A DNA stretch of 64,000 bases from Phenylobacterium aquaticum. GTDB taxonomy: Bacteria; Pseudomonadota; Alphaproteobacteria; Caulobacterales; Caulobacteraceae. Shown here piece after piece: positions 25,846 through 33,757 of the stretch. The notes beneath the pieces were generated by a model. The model worked only from the letters and a program-made list of their open reading frames with translations, was not told the origin of the DNA and did not search any database. The stretch spans positions 62,001-126,000 of the forward strand of contig NZ_JALDPT010000011.1 in NCBI RefSeq assembly GCF_022695515.1, read 5' to 3'. The translations under genes and the position numbers were made by a program. Numbering within the stretch: the first letter of the stretch is position 1; each line of letters begins with the position of its first letter.

Positions 25846-25860
25846 AGGGCCGCGCAGGGG

Positions 25861-26544
25861 CTAAGGCGAGGTCGGCGTCGGACGCGCAGGCGCCCCGGCC
25901 CGCCGCCCAGGATCAAATATGACCTCCAACTGGTCAGCCGCCGCCGGCGGATCCAGAATCGCAAAATTGAATGCGCGCGCCGCCTGAGCGGGCACCAGGC
26001 TCTGCGCCGGCGTCACGCGCTTGGACCACACCCGCCGCCCTTGGCTGTTGAGCAGGCTTACTCGGAGCGCGGGCGCGGTCTGCGGGGACGGCGCGAGATT
26101 GCGGATCACGCCGGAAACCGACAGGGCCGCGTGACCGTCTTGCACGACAGGCTGCGCGCTCACCCCTTCGATCACCAAGGTCGCAGCTTGGGCGACCGTG
26201 GCGGCCCGCCCCCCCAGCGCCCAGTCGTGAACCTTGCGCCAAACTGCGCCCAAGGCCTCCTCAAGGGTCGGCCGCGGCGGCGCGGGAGTTGGCCTGGGGG
26301 GCTGAGTGGCGGCGCACGGTTGACCGGCCACCGGACAGTCCGCGCCGACCGCTTTTCCGTTCAAGCCCAGGGCTGGTCGAACCGCCGGCGTCGCGGCGTC
26401 GTCCTGTGCGGGGTCGGCTGCGGACGGCTGTGCGGCGAAGGCGGCAGATCCCGTCAGGACCGCGACGAGCAGCCCGATGAGACCGGCCCGCCCACGGCGC
26501 CGAAGCCCTTGAGCCTGGCTTGGGCCGGCGATCCCGATCCGCAT
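25861..26544 (-). CDS. Secreted or periplasmic protein with DUF3426-like C-terminal domain
   Basis: A 227-residue protein of unknown function from ATG 26544. Seen: a basic stretch and hydrophobic signal (GLIGLLVAVLTGSAAFAA), a Pro/Ala-rich middle, and a C-terminal beta-rich part with ALSVSGVIRNLAP and LRVSLLNSQGRRVWS, like the FxLYD/DUF3426 type of domain seen in alphaproteobacterial zinc-ribbon proteins; the N-terminal zinc ribbon is absent. A longer in-frame start exists but would hide the signal peptide. It faces the small membrane-protein gene tail to tail, 15 bases apart. Confidence 0.55.
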   Translation of the reverse strand: MRIGIAGPSQAQGLRRRGRAGLIGLLVAVLTGSAAFAAQPSAADPAQDDAATPAVRPALGLNGKAVGADCPVAGQPCAATQPPRPTPAPPRPTLEEALGAVWRKVHDWALGGRAATVAQAATLVIEGVSAQPVVQDGHAALSVSGVIRNLAPSPQTAPALRVSLLNSQGRRVWSKRVTPAQSLVPAQAARAFNFAILDPPAAADQLEVIFDPGRRAGAPARPTPTSP

Positions 26545-26955
26545 CACGCGACCATATCGGGGCGGCGCGGGGATGGGCTGACCCGAGCGCGTTCCGATTG
26601 CGGGGGATGCCAGACGGTCAGCTTCGAGAGGTTGGCCATGGGCCTGTCGCATCGAACCGCTTCGTCTCCCTATGCGTCCCGCCCCTTCAATCCCGAGGCG
26701 ATCGAAACCGTCTGCGCCCCCTTGAGTCGGGCCAGCGACCATAGCCTGAGGCCGCGCGCGCGCCGCCTCAAAAAGCCCAGGCGCGTGCGTGGCGTGGCCT
26801 GCGCCTCGACCGCGGCGCGCCGCCGGCGCCCCGTCCCCAGCGCCGAACCCGCCCGACGGGACACGCAGGCCCGGACACGACGACTTGCCCCTGGGAGAGG
26901 CCGCCTAGCTAAGCTATGGATGGAAGGCCTCTCCCCCCGGCCTGAGCTCGTCCCC
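26545..26955. other. Stretch without a confident gene
   Basis: About 410 bases between the periplasmic protein's start and the next small gene. Open frames cross it on both strands, but their products are Arg/Pro/Ala-rich and look like out-of-frame reading of GC-rich DNA. It probably contains the promoters of the two divergent flanking genes; I see no specific site. Confidence 0.3.
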
Positions 26956-27186
26956 ATGCCCTTTACCGCCATCTTTCTCGACGCGGACGGTGCGCCCTAT
27001 GCCGGTCACGGCGCGCATAGGGTGACGGCCGGCGACCCCGCCCAAGCGCGCGAGATCGCAGAGAAAATGCTCTCGACCTCGCTGCGCGAGACTGAGGTCC
27101 GGGGCTTTCGGATTTTGGACGGCGCGGGCCTGGTGGTCTTTGAAGGGCCGACCGGGCCCTCGTCGGGCCCATCCGCCAAGATCTAG
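26956..27186 (+). CDS. Small hypothetical protein
   Basis: A 76-residue product from ATG 26956: MPFTAIFLDADGAPYAGHG at the start, then an Ala/Glu-rich helix-like part (DPAQAREIAEKMLSTSL), and ETEVRGFRILDGAGLVVFEG. The alternating strand-helix-strand look suggests a small folded domain, not random sequence. No family recognised. Frames further upstream would extend it with low-complexity Arg-rich residues and are not believable. No good ribosome-binding site was seen, so the confidence is moderate. Confidence 0.45.
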   Translation: MPFTAIFLDADGAPYAGHGAHRVTAGDPAQAREIAEKMLSTSLRETEVRGFRILDGAGLVVFEGPTGPSSGPSAKI

Positions 27187-27259
27187 AGGTGAAGGGGCAA
27201 TCCGACCCTGGCCTGCGCCCTCCTCATTTTGGCGCCTTGAGGGTCCGCCGCGACGCACG

Positions 27260-27275
27260 CCAAGCTTAAGCTTGG
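27260..27275. promoter_or_regulatory. 16-base perfect palindrome upstream of the RTX protease
   Basis: CCAAGCTTAAGCTTGG is a perfect 16-base palindrome, 37 bases before the protease ATG, in otherwise GC-rich sequence. It could be an operator for a dimeric repressor or activator. No T-tract follows, so it is not a terminator. Confidence 0.5.
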
Positions 27276-27312
27276 ACGGGCGCCACCGCCTTTGTCGATC
27301 AAGGGCTATGCG

Positions 27313-28899
27313 ATGACGCTTCCGACCTTAAGTCAGATCACCAGCGCCCTCTTGGCGCCCAATGATTATTGGACCGGAGGGGTGATCACCTATTCGGTTC
27401 CGGGCTCAGGCAGTGTTTGGCCCGGCTATAGCGCCCAGGAGGAGCCTTTCAGCAGCGGCTATGGGGTGGCGAGCGCCGCCCAGGCGTTGCGCATCGCCGC
27501 GGCGTTTCAGGTATGGGACAGCGAGCTCAATATCGTCCTGTCGCCGACCGATGACGTGGCCCACACCGGCGCCATTCGGGTGGCCTTCACCGACGTGGCG
27601 GCCTTGGCCCACGACCCCACCACCTTGGCCTACACCTATTCCCCCCCGACCAAGGGGGTGAACATCCAGACCTGGGATGGCGATGTCTGGCTGACCGCTG
27701 ACTACAAGACCTCAAGTTTCGCAGACCATAGCGAAGCCTATCTCACCCTGCTGCATGAGATCGGCCACGCCTTGGGCCTGAAGCATCCCTTTGAGGGATC
27801 GTCGGTCTTGCCCGACGACTACGACACGACCCGCTACACGGTGATGTCCTACACCGACTACGCCGACGGCAATTGGATCGATGTCGAAAAGGTGGGTGGG
27901 GTCGACAGATTGGTGTCGAGCTTCATCCACCCCCAAACCCCCATGGTGTTTGATATCGCCGCGCTGCAGGCCCGCTATGGGGCTGATCTGCAGACCAACG
28001 CCACCAATACGACCTATGCGCCTTCCAGCGATCCGGCCATGCGCACGATCTGGGACGGAGGCGGCGTCGATACGATCGATCTTTCGAGCCATGCCCGAAG
28101 CGCGATGATCGATCTGACGCCGGGGGCCTATTCCTCGATCGACATCTGGTCGGCGGCCGATCAGGCCAGGTGGTGGACCGCGCTCTATCCCAATTTGAGC
28201 GGCGCCATCGCCAAGGCCTTCGCCGACCCGGGCGTCTATACCTGGACCAATAATTTCGCGATCGCCTATGGGACGGTGATTGAGAACGTCAAAGGCGGTT
28301 CAGGCGCCGATACGGTGATGGGCAATGACGCCGACAACCTGATCGAGGGCAATGGCGGCCAGGATTATCTGCGCGGCGGCGCGGGCAACGACACGCTGCG
28401 CGGCGGCGATGCGTTCGACGACCTCAACGGCAATCAAGGAAATGACACCGAGTTCGGCGGCGAGGGCGACGACTGGGTGGTGGGCGGCAAGGACAATGAC
28501 GTCCTCTATGGCGAGGCCGGAAACGACATCGTCTACGGCAATCTCGGCGACGATACGATCTCGGGCGGCGACGGCGCCGACTGGGTGCGCGGCGGCCAGG
28601 GCAATGACAGTGTCTCCGGTGGGGCCGGCGACGACCTCCTCTATGGCGACCGCGGCGATGACACCTTGAGCGGCGGGGCGGGCGCCGACACGTTCCGCAG
28701 CTTTGGCGATGCGGGCCTCGATCGGGTGATCGACTTCAGCCGCACGGAAGGCGACCGCGTCGTGCTAGATCCCGGAACGAGCTACACGGTCGCCCAATCC
28801 GGCGCCGACGTGGTGATTTCGATGACGGGGGGCGGCCAGATGGTGCTGGTCGGGACCCCTCTTTCCAGCCTCTCAGACGGCTGGATCAGCGTCGGCTAG
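27313..28899 (+). CDS. Serralysin-like RTX metalloprotease (M10)
   Basis: A 528-residue secreted zinc protease. Seen: the zinc motif HEIGHALGLKHP with His148, Glu149, His152 and His158, the Met-turn VMSYTDY, then from about residue 330 a series of calcium-binding GGxGxDxxx nonapeptides (GGAGNDTLRGG, GGEGDDWVVGG, GGAGDDLLYG and others), ending with a hydrophobic C-terminal part typical of type I secretion signals. There is no Sec signal. No ABC/MFP/TolC secretion genes are next to it, so the exporter must be elsewhere. An in-frame TTG at 27292 would add seven residues. A 16-base palindrome lies just upstream. Confidence 0.9.
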   Translation: MTLPTLSQITSALLAPNDYWTGGVITYSVPGSGSVWPGYSAQEEPFSSGYGVASAAQALRIAAAFQVWDSELNIVLSPTDDVAHTGAIRVAFTDVAALAHDPTTLAYTYSPPTKGVNIQTWDGDVWLTADYKTSSFADHSEAYLTLLHEIGHALGLKHPFEGSSVLPDDYDTTRYTVMSYTDYADGNWIDVEKVGGVDRLVSSFIHPQTPMVFDIAALQARYGADLQTNATNTTYAPSSDPAMRTIWDGGGVDTIDLSSHARSAMIDLTPGAYSSIDIWSAADQARWWTALYPNLSGAIAKAFADPGVYTWTNNFAIAYGTVIENVKGGSGADTVMGNDADNLIEGNGGQDYLRGGAGNDTLRGGDAFDDLNGNQGNDTEFGGEGDDWVVGGKDNDVLYGEAGNDIVYGNLGDDTISGGDGADWVRGGQGNDSVSGGAGDDLLYGDRGDDTLSGGAGADTFRSFGDAGLDRVIDFSRTEGDRVVLDPGTSYTVAQSGADVVISMTGGGQMVLVGTPLSSLSDGWISVG

Positions 28900-28939
28900 G
28901 CTCAGGCCGGAAGGCGGACGCCGCCCAGGCGGCCCCGCC

Positions 28940-29152
28940 CTAGTCCGGTTGGACCATGCTGTCGACAGCGGCGGCCTGGGCGTCGCGCAAGGCCGAGCCG
29001 GCCACGGCGATGACGCCCGACAGCACACCGCCCATGGTCGTGTATTCGATCGTGGTCAGTCCGGATTCATCTCGCAGTAAGGATGAAATCTCCGCACCGA
29101 CGGCCTTAAGAGCCGCCTGCACCGACCAACGCTTATTGTCTTCTTGTCTCAC
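28940..29152 (-). CDS. Flp/Fap-type pilin-like protein
   Basis: A 70-residue prepilin-like protein. Seen: a charged N-terminal leader of about 30 residues, then RDESGLTTIEYTTMGG with the class III prepilin pattern: cleavage after Gly, Glu at +5, then Tyr. A hydrophobic segment follows. It resembles the pilin at 31906-32100, whose mature part also begins LT-x-x-EY. It lies downstream of the spermidine-synthase-like gene on the minus strand, apart from the main Tad operon. TGTCCCA and TGGGACA, an inverted pair 12 bases apart, lie just upstream of the start. Likely a minor or alternative pilin. Confidence 0.78.
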   Translation of the reverse strand: MRQEDNKRWSVQAALKAVGAEISSLLRDESGLTTIEYTTMGGVLSGVIAVAGSALRDAQAAAVDSMVQPD

Positions 29153-29258
29153 TGGTTATGTCCCACCAGTCATCACCTGGGACAAACCTAGAGGTTCGCA
29201 TCCTAATTCGACGCGAAGAGACGTGGTTTCAAGCGGTTAACTGTAGTTCTCCATGGCG

Positions 29259-31697
29259 TTAAGATTTTGGTGATTTCGCCACCTCGGCCGTCTTGTCGGC
29301 CTCATCGGTGTCACTCGTCTCGTCGCTGCTCGCCTCGTCGGAACTGTCGGTCGCCTCGTCCTTGTCGGCCGGCGTCTCGGCGGCCGTGGTCGTGGCGGCG
29401 GCCTTGTCGCTGGCGGCATTGGCCTGGATCTGTCGGTAAAGCGCGCCGATCAGATTGGTGTAGTCATCGGTCCAGGGGCGAACGACCTTGGGCGGGGTGG
29501 GGCTCCAACCGGCGTCGGGCGCGTACTTGGCCAAGACCGCAGGGTGCTTGGCGACCAGCACCATGGTCTCCCCGGTGTCGAGGAAGTTGTTGGCGTCCTC
29601 TGGGGCGTCATAATCGTTGAGCACGGCTACGGCGCCGGCGGCCTTGGCGACGGCGAGCGCGGGGCTGCCGAGCTCCAGATTGCGATTGGAGATGTGGATC
29701 AGCAGAACCCCGTCATCCTTCAGCTTGGCCAGATAGATGCGCATCGCCTCGACGGTGAGCAGGTGGGCCGGAATGGCGTCGGAGGAGAAGGCGTCGATCA
29801 TCAGGAAATCGAACTTGGCGTTCGGCTGCTGCTGCACGGTGAAGCGGGCGTCGCCCATCACGATCCCGACGTGGCCCTTGGCGCAGTTCGAGAGGAAGGT
29901 GAAGTGCTTGGGATCGGTCGCCAGGTCTCGGACCAGAGGATTGATCTCGAAATAGGTCATCTCATCGCCGGGCCGGGTGATGGTCGAGGTGACCCCGGCG
30001 CCCAGGCCCACGACGCCCAGTTGAAGCGGATGAGGTTCGGCCTGCAGGCGGGCGAACAATTTGCCCATCGACGTGGCGTGACCGTAATAGAGCAAGGGCT
30101 CGCAGGCCTTGGCCTTATCGGCCAACTGAGCGCCGTGCACCGTGCTGCCGTGCCAGATGATCTTGATGTCCCCGAGATCGTCATTCTCCTCCGTGGTCTC
30201 TGAAAGGACCCCGAAGAAGTTGCGATAGGTGCGCCCGTCGTTCACGCGGTCGCCGACATATTCGGCGCTGACGGAGATCACCGCGATCAGGGCGACAAAC
30301 ATCGGCATGATGTTGCGCACCGGCAGGGTGAGGATGGCGGCGCCCAACAGCAGGCCGTGCCGGATCGCCTCGACGCTGTCTTCGCCATAGCCATAGAGCT
30401 CGGCGGTCAGGGGCGCACTGACGGCCAAGGCGACGGCGGTGGCGCAGGCGCCCCAGCGCCAAAGTTCGATCTTCTCCCGCGCCCAGGGCCGGGCAAGGCC
30501 GGCGAGCAAGAGGACGATGGGATATTCCCAGACATTGTCGAACAGGATCGGGGCCAAGAAGGCGTTGAAGCTGCCGCCCACCACCCCGCCGGCGGACATC
30601 CAAAGATAGAATTCCGTCAAATGGTCGGCGGCGGGCCGCTTGGAGACGAGGACCAGGTGGCAGACCAGAGCCACGGCGAAGAAGGTCGCCAGGTGGAGCA
30701 GGATCTGAAAGCCGATCGGACCGGCGGTGTAGGGGGCGAAGGCGGCGCAGAGCGGCACAAAGATCGCCTGCAGCAGCAAGGCGACCTTCAAGGGGATCGG
30801 CGGCTTGTCAGCGAAAGCGATGACGAAGGTGATCAGATAGAGCGCGAGCGGGGCGACCCAGAGGAAGGGCGCGGATGCGACATCCATCGAAAGATGGTTG
30901 GTGACCCCCATCATCAGGCTGGAGGGCGCCGCAGCCAGCAGCAGCCATGTGATCCGGGTCCGCCAGGTGGGCGCGGGCGTCCGCTCGATGGCCGTCTCGG
31001 TCTGAGCGGCGCCGGCCCCCGACGAGGCCCGCCAGGCCAGATAGATGAGCAGACCGGCGAAGACGAGATAGAGGCCGCTCCAGATCGTGGTTTGGTCGTG
31101 CACCGCCATCAGGGGTTCGACCACGGTCGGATAGGCCAGGAGCGCCAGCAGGCTGCCCAGATTGGACGCCGCATAGAGCGAATAGGGCCCGCCGCCATCG
31201 GCGCTGGGATAGACGCGGGCGTGCCAGGCCTGGACCAGCGGCGCGGTGGCCGAAAGTGCGGCGAAGGGCGCACCTATCGACAAGGTCAAGGCCCCGAGCA
31301 GCCAAATCGCGGGATGGTCGGTCTGCGGCGGGCCGATCAGGCTGGTCACTCTGAGCGGCAGGGTGGCGGCGGCCAGAATCAGCACGCCGGCGTGAATCAC
31401 CGCTTGGAGGCGGGCGTTCTTGAGGCGTTGCAGACCGTGGGCGTAGGCGTAGCCGGCCAAGAGGGCGACCTGAAAGAAGGCCAGGCTGGTGTTCCAGACC
31501 GCGGGCGTGCCGCCCAGAAGCGGCAGCATGAGCTTGGCCAGCAGCGGCTCGACCAGAAAGACAAGGCCCGCGCTGATGAACGTGGCCAATACGAATAGCG
31601 CTGCTCTGGGGGGCGCAATTTGGGTATTGATCTTGGTCTCAATGCTCAAATCACGCCCTCCGGTGGAAATTACAGGCCCATCGACAGCTATTCGCAA
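29259..31697 (-). CDS. Membrane-anchored spermidine synthase-like protein (MFS-type fusion)
   Basis: An 812-residue fusion. The N-terminal part (to about residue 490) has many membrane segments, beginning FVLATFISAGLVFLVEPLLA. The C-terminal part is a SAM-binding spermidine synthase-like domain with GVVGLGAGVTSTI, YFEINPLVRDLA and FDFLMIDAFSSDAIPAHLL. The last 45 or so residues are very rich in Asp, Glu, Ser, Thr and Ala. Similar fusions are widespread in bacteria and their products are mostly unknown; the aminopropyl acceptor residues cannot be verified here. It is divergent from the Tad operon with 208 bases between. The first ATG is used; a TTG at 31648 is an alternative. Confidence 0.82.
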   Translation of the reverse strand: MRIAVDGPVISTGGRDLSIETKINTQIAPPRAALFVLATFISAGLVFLVEPLLAKLMLPLLGGTPAVWNTSLAFFQVALLAGYAYAHGLQRLKNARLQAVIHAGVLILAAATLPLRVTSLIGPPQTDHPAIWLLGALTLSIGAPFAALSATAPLVQAWHARVYPSADGGGPYSLYAASNLGSLLALLAYPTVVEPLMAVHDQTTIWSGLYLVFAGLLIYLAWRASSGAGAAQTETAIERTPAPTWRTRITWLLLAAAPSSLMMGVTNHLSMDVASAPFLWVAPLALYLITFVIAFADKPPIPLKVALLLQAIFVPLCAAFAPYTAGPIGFQILLHLATFFAVALVCHLVLVSKRPAADHLTEFYLWMSAGGVVGGSFNAFLAPILFDNVWEYPIVLLLAGLARPWAREKIELWRWGACATAVALAVSAPLTAELYGYGEDSVEAIRHGLLLGAAILTLPVRNIMPMFVALIAVISVSAEYVGDRVNDGRTYRNFFGVLSETTEENDDLGDIKIIWHGSTVHGAQLADKAKACEPLLYYGHATSMGKLFARLQAEPHPLQLGVVGLGAGVTSTITRPGDEMTYFEINPLVRDLATDPKHFTFLSNCAKGHVGIVMGDARFTVQQQPNAKFDFLMIDAFSSDAIPAHLLTVEAMRIYLAKLKDDGVLLIHISNRNLELGSPALAVAKAAGAVAVLNDYDAPEDANNFLDTGETMVLVAKHPAVLAKYAPDAGWSPTPPKVVRPWTDDYTNLIGALYRQIQANAASDKAAATTTAAETPADKDEATDSSDEASSDETSDTDEADKTAEVAKSPKS

Positions 31698-31905
31698 TCC
31701 AGGCCAGCATCTCTGTTTACCAAATTCCGAACTTTCACCGGCGTTCGATAACCAAATTCCAGATCGAATTACACGACCTCTCCCTTATGCCTTAAGGGGC
31801 GACCCGCTCAAATTGAGCGGGTTAATGTTTGACTAAGCCTGTCGGTTCGGGACACTCATTAACACCGAGCAAGGGTGCTCAAGGGATAACTGGGGAGCGG
31901 GCGAA
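31698..31905. promoter_or_regulatory. Divergent regulatory region upstream of the Tad pilus operon
   Basis: A 208-base AT-rich region between the MFS/spermidine-synthase gene and the first pilin gene. It holds a 9-base perfect inverted repeat around one central base (31803-31821, CCCGCTCAA-A-TTGAGCGGG). TTAA-N7-CTAA follows at 31822-31836, one mismatch from the CtrA consensus. Both are positioned 70-100 bases before the pilin ATG, as expected for operators. CtrA control is an inference. Confidence 0.5.
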
Positions 31906-32100
31906 ATGCTGCGTGAATTCATCAATCAAATGTCGGCTCTGCTTCAAGACGAAGCGGGCCTGACCTCGACCGAATACTCGACCATGGGCGGCGCGATGGC
32001 CGGCGGCGTGTTCTCGATGTCCGACGCTCTGACGTCGGCCTCCGGCACCGCCTTTGACAACGTGATCAACGCCGTCGCCGGCGACGACGCCGACGTCTAA
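31906..32100 (+). CDS. Flp/Fap-type pilin, probable major subunit
   Basis: A 64-residue prepilin. Seen: a leader ending LLQDEAG, mature start LTSTEYSTMGG with Glu at +5, a hydrophobic segment, and a short acidic C-terminus (DDADV). Class III (Flp) prepilins are cut by the Tad prepilin peptidase, encoded 58 bases downstream, and assembled into tight-adherence pili. It is the first gene of the Tad operon and is followed by a strong hairpin, suiting a subunit needed in excess. Confidence 0.85.
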   Translation: MLREFINQMSALLQDEAGLTSTEYSTMGGAMAGGVFSMSDALTSASGTAFDNVINAVAGDDADV

Positions 32101-32107
32101 TCTGGCG

Positions 32108-32146
32108 CGTCAGGCGTTCGTCGATCACGACGACGGACGCCTGACG
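32108..32146 (+). terminator. Long hairpin between pilin and cpaA
   Basis: Arms at 32108-32123 (CGTCAGGCGTTCGTCG) and 32131-32146 pair over 16 bases with one G-U pair and a 7-base loop. There is no clear U-tract, so it may act as an attenuator or a 3' stabiliser that raises pilin mRNA relative to the downstream assembly genes, not as a full terminator. Confidence 0.6.
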
Positions 32147-32158
32147 GTCTGATCTACG

Positions 32159-32635
32159 ATGGAATTTATAGTGCACGGGACCCTGCTGGCTTTGCTTGCG
32201 GGGTGTATTTTTTCAGACGTACGGACGCGGCGGATACCGAACTTCGCCTGCGCAGGCATCGCTTTGCTTGGCACCGCCGAATGCCTGCTGGATGAACCGA
32301 GAGACCTGCCGATCAGGTTGGCCATCGCCGGGGGGGCGATGTTCGCCGGTCTAGTGTTACACCGCAAGAAAGTCCTGGGCGGCGGAGATATCAAGTTGGT
32401 GGCGAGCCTCGTCATCTGGCTCACGCCGATCGAACTGAGACTGTTCGTCCTTGTGATATTGATCGCGGGCGGCTTCGTCGGGATCTTCTACATGGGGATG
32501 GGGCTTTTGAAGCGCCTGTTCGACCCAAAGGCGCCCGTTGTTTCCAATGTTCCCTACGCCCTTGCGATCGTCGTTGGATTTCTGTTCCTGCGCCCAAGAC
32601 TGGTGACGGAACTGTTCTGGATCGGTCGCGGCTAG
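32159..32635 (+). CDS. cpaA: Tad/Cpa prepilin peptidase
   Basis: A 158-residue membrane aspartic peptidase (A24 family). Seen: the two catalytic regions, CIFSDVRTRRIPNFAC with one Asp and LGGGDIKLVASL with the GxGD Asp, plus several membrane segments. It processes the Flp prepilins encoded beside it. It is small and lacks the N-methylase domain, as expected of the CpaA/TadV type. The start ATG 32159 lies after the pilin hairpin. Confidence 0.9.
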   Translation: MEFIVHGTLLALLAGCIFSDVRTRRIPNFACAGIALLGTAECLLDEPRDLPIRLAIAGGAMFAGLVLHRKKVLGGGDIKLVASLVIWLTPIELRLFVLVILIAGGFVGIFYMGMGLLKRLFDPKAPVVSNVPYALAIVVGFLFLRPRLVTELFWIGRG

Positions 32636-32656
32636 TCACCGGTCCAAGGGGGGAAG

Positions 32657-32800
32657 ATGGAGAGCGGGCAGAACTCGAAGAAAGCGCACGGCGCCATGAC
32701 GGTGCTGAAGAATGTCGCTGCGTTCGTTCTGATGGCTTTTGTGGCGCTCGTGATTGTCGAGGTCCTGAAGCTGAAGGTCATTCCCCACTTCTTGCATTGA
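32657..32800 (+). CDS. Small single-span membrane protein in the Tad operon
   Basis: A 47-residue product from ATG 32657, preceded by a very strong purine-rich site (AAGGGGGGAAG). It has a polar, Lys-containing start (ESGQNSKKAHGAM), one membrane segment (NVAAFVLMAFVALVIVEVL) and a short end, KVIPHFLH. It lies between cpaA and cpaB with gaps of 21 and 24 bases and is clearly part of the operon. No family recognised; it may be a small assembly factor. Confidence 0.65.
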   Translation: MESGQNSKKAHGAMTVLKNVAAFVLMAFVALVIVEVLKLKVIPHFLH

Positions 32801-32824
32801 TGCGCTGACGCAGGAGACCTCGTC

Positions 32825-33757
32825 ATGGCCGGCACCGATCCGTTCAATATCCGCTCCGCCCCGAAGTCAGGGCCGCGCGGGATTATCGACACCCTTAAGA
32901 ATATCGGGTTCTTCGCGGTCGCCCTGATCGCCACCGTTGCGATGGTGACGCTGTTCAAGGCCGCCACCGCCTCAGCGACCACCGATCATGGCGGCGGCAG
33001 ATATTTCCTGGAAGCGACCCAGACCCTGAAGGTCGGCGATGTGCTGTCGCCTGAGAACGCCGTGTGGCGCTCGGGCGTCGGCAAGAATACGCATGCCTAT
33101 CTGACCGACGACACCAAGTCGTCGGATCGCTATTGGGGCTGGCGGGTCTTGGCCCCCATCCGGGCTGGCAAGCCGGTCACCAACACCAGCGTGGTGGAAG
33201 TCAATCAAGCCGCCAATGTGGTCAGCCTGCCGCCGGGCATGGTGGGCTTTGTGCTGAGCGGCGATGAACTCGCCTCGACAACCGAGCTCCTGCGACCGGG
33301 CAGCGACGTCAATGTGATCGCGGTCGCCGGCGGCACCCGCAAGCTCGCCAGCATGACGCCTTCGGTGGCGACCTTGGTCGAAAGCGCGAAGGTCTTGTAC
33401 GTCCGCCCCGGCCTGAAGCGTGGCGGCCGCGGCGTTGACGCCACGGTGACCATCGCCGTCGCCCCGGACGTGGCTGAAGATCTGGCCGCTTGGCGCCAGA
33501 ACGGCTCTCTGGTTCTCACCCTGGCCGGCTCCACCCCGCCTGGCGTGTCGCGCGTCGGCGAATGGCGCGAGCTCTTGGAAGACGAGACCAGCGACGATAC
33601 GGCTGACGAGGCCACGGACGACACCGAAGCCGCCCCCGCGGCGGCCCCGGTGCAGATCGCCGGCGAATACAAGCAGCGCGGTGTGACCATCATCACGCCG
33701 ACGGGCTCGGCCAAGCAGGATATCGCCGCGGGCGTGACCCAAAAGGTCGCCCAGTGA
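32825..33757 (+). CDS. cpaB: Flp pilus assembly protein CpaB/RcpC
   Basis: A 310-residue protein with one N-terminal membrane segment (IGFFAVALIATVAMVTLF), then a SAF-like domain (TLKVGDVLSPENAVW, PIRAGKPVTN) and an RcpC/CpaB domain with VVSLPPGMVGFVLSGD and RPGSDVNVIAV. A linker rich in Asp, Glu and Thr near residue 260 precedes a short C-terminal part (YKQRGVTIITPTGS). CpaB works with the outer-membrane secretin in the periplasm. The stop overlaps the cpaC start. The acidic linker is unusual for the family. Confidence 0.88.
   Translation: MAGTDPFNIRSAPKSGPRGIIDTLKNIGFFAVALIATVAMVTLFKAATASATTDHGGGRYFLEATQTLKVGDVLSPENAVWRSGVGKNTHAYLTDDTKSSDRYWGWRVLAPIRAGKPVTNTSVVEVNQAANVVSLPPGMVGFVLSGDELASTTELLRPGSDVNVIAVAGGTRKLASMTPSVATLVESAKVLYVRPGLKRGGRGVDATVTIAVAPDVAEDLAAWRQNGSLVLTLAGSTPPGVSRVGEWRELLEDETSDDTADEATDDTEAAPAAAPVQIAGEYKQRGVTIITPTGSAKQDIAAGVTQKVAQ

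Noticed and set aside
28300..28700. Tandem repeats resembling a CRISPR-like or satellite array
   Set aside because: The periodicity is the 27-base coding unit of RTX nonapeptides in the metalloprotease.
29159..29185. Inverted pair TGTCCCA/TGGGACA as a terminator for the spermidine-synthase-like gene
   Set aside because: The 12-base loop and lack of a T-run make a terminator unlikely; at best an operator for the small pilin gene.
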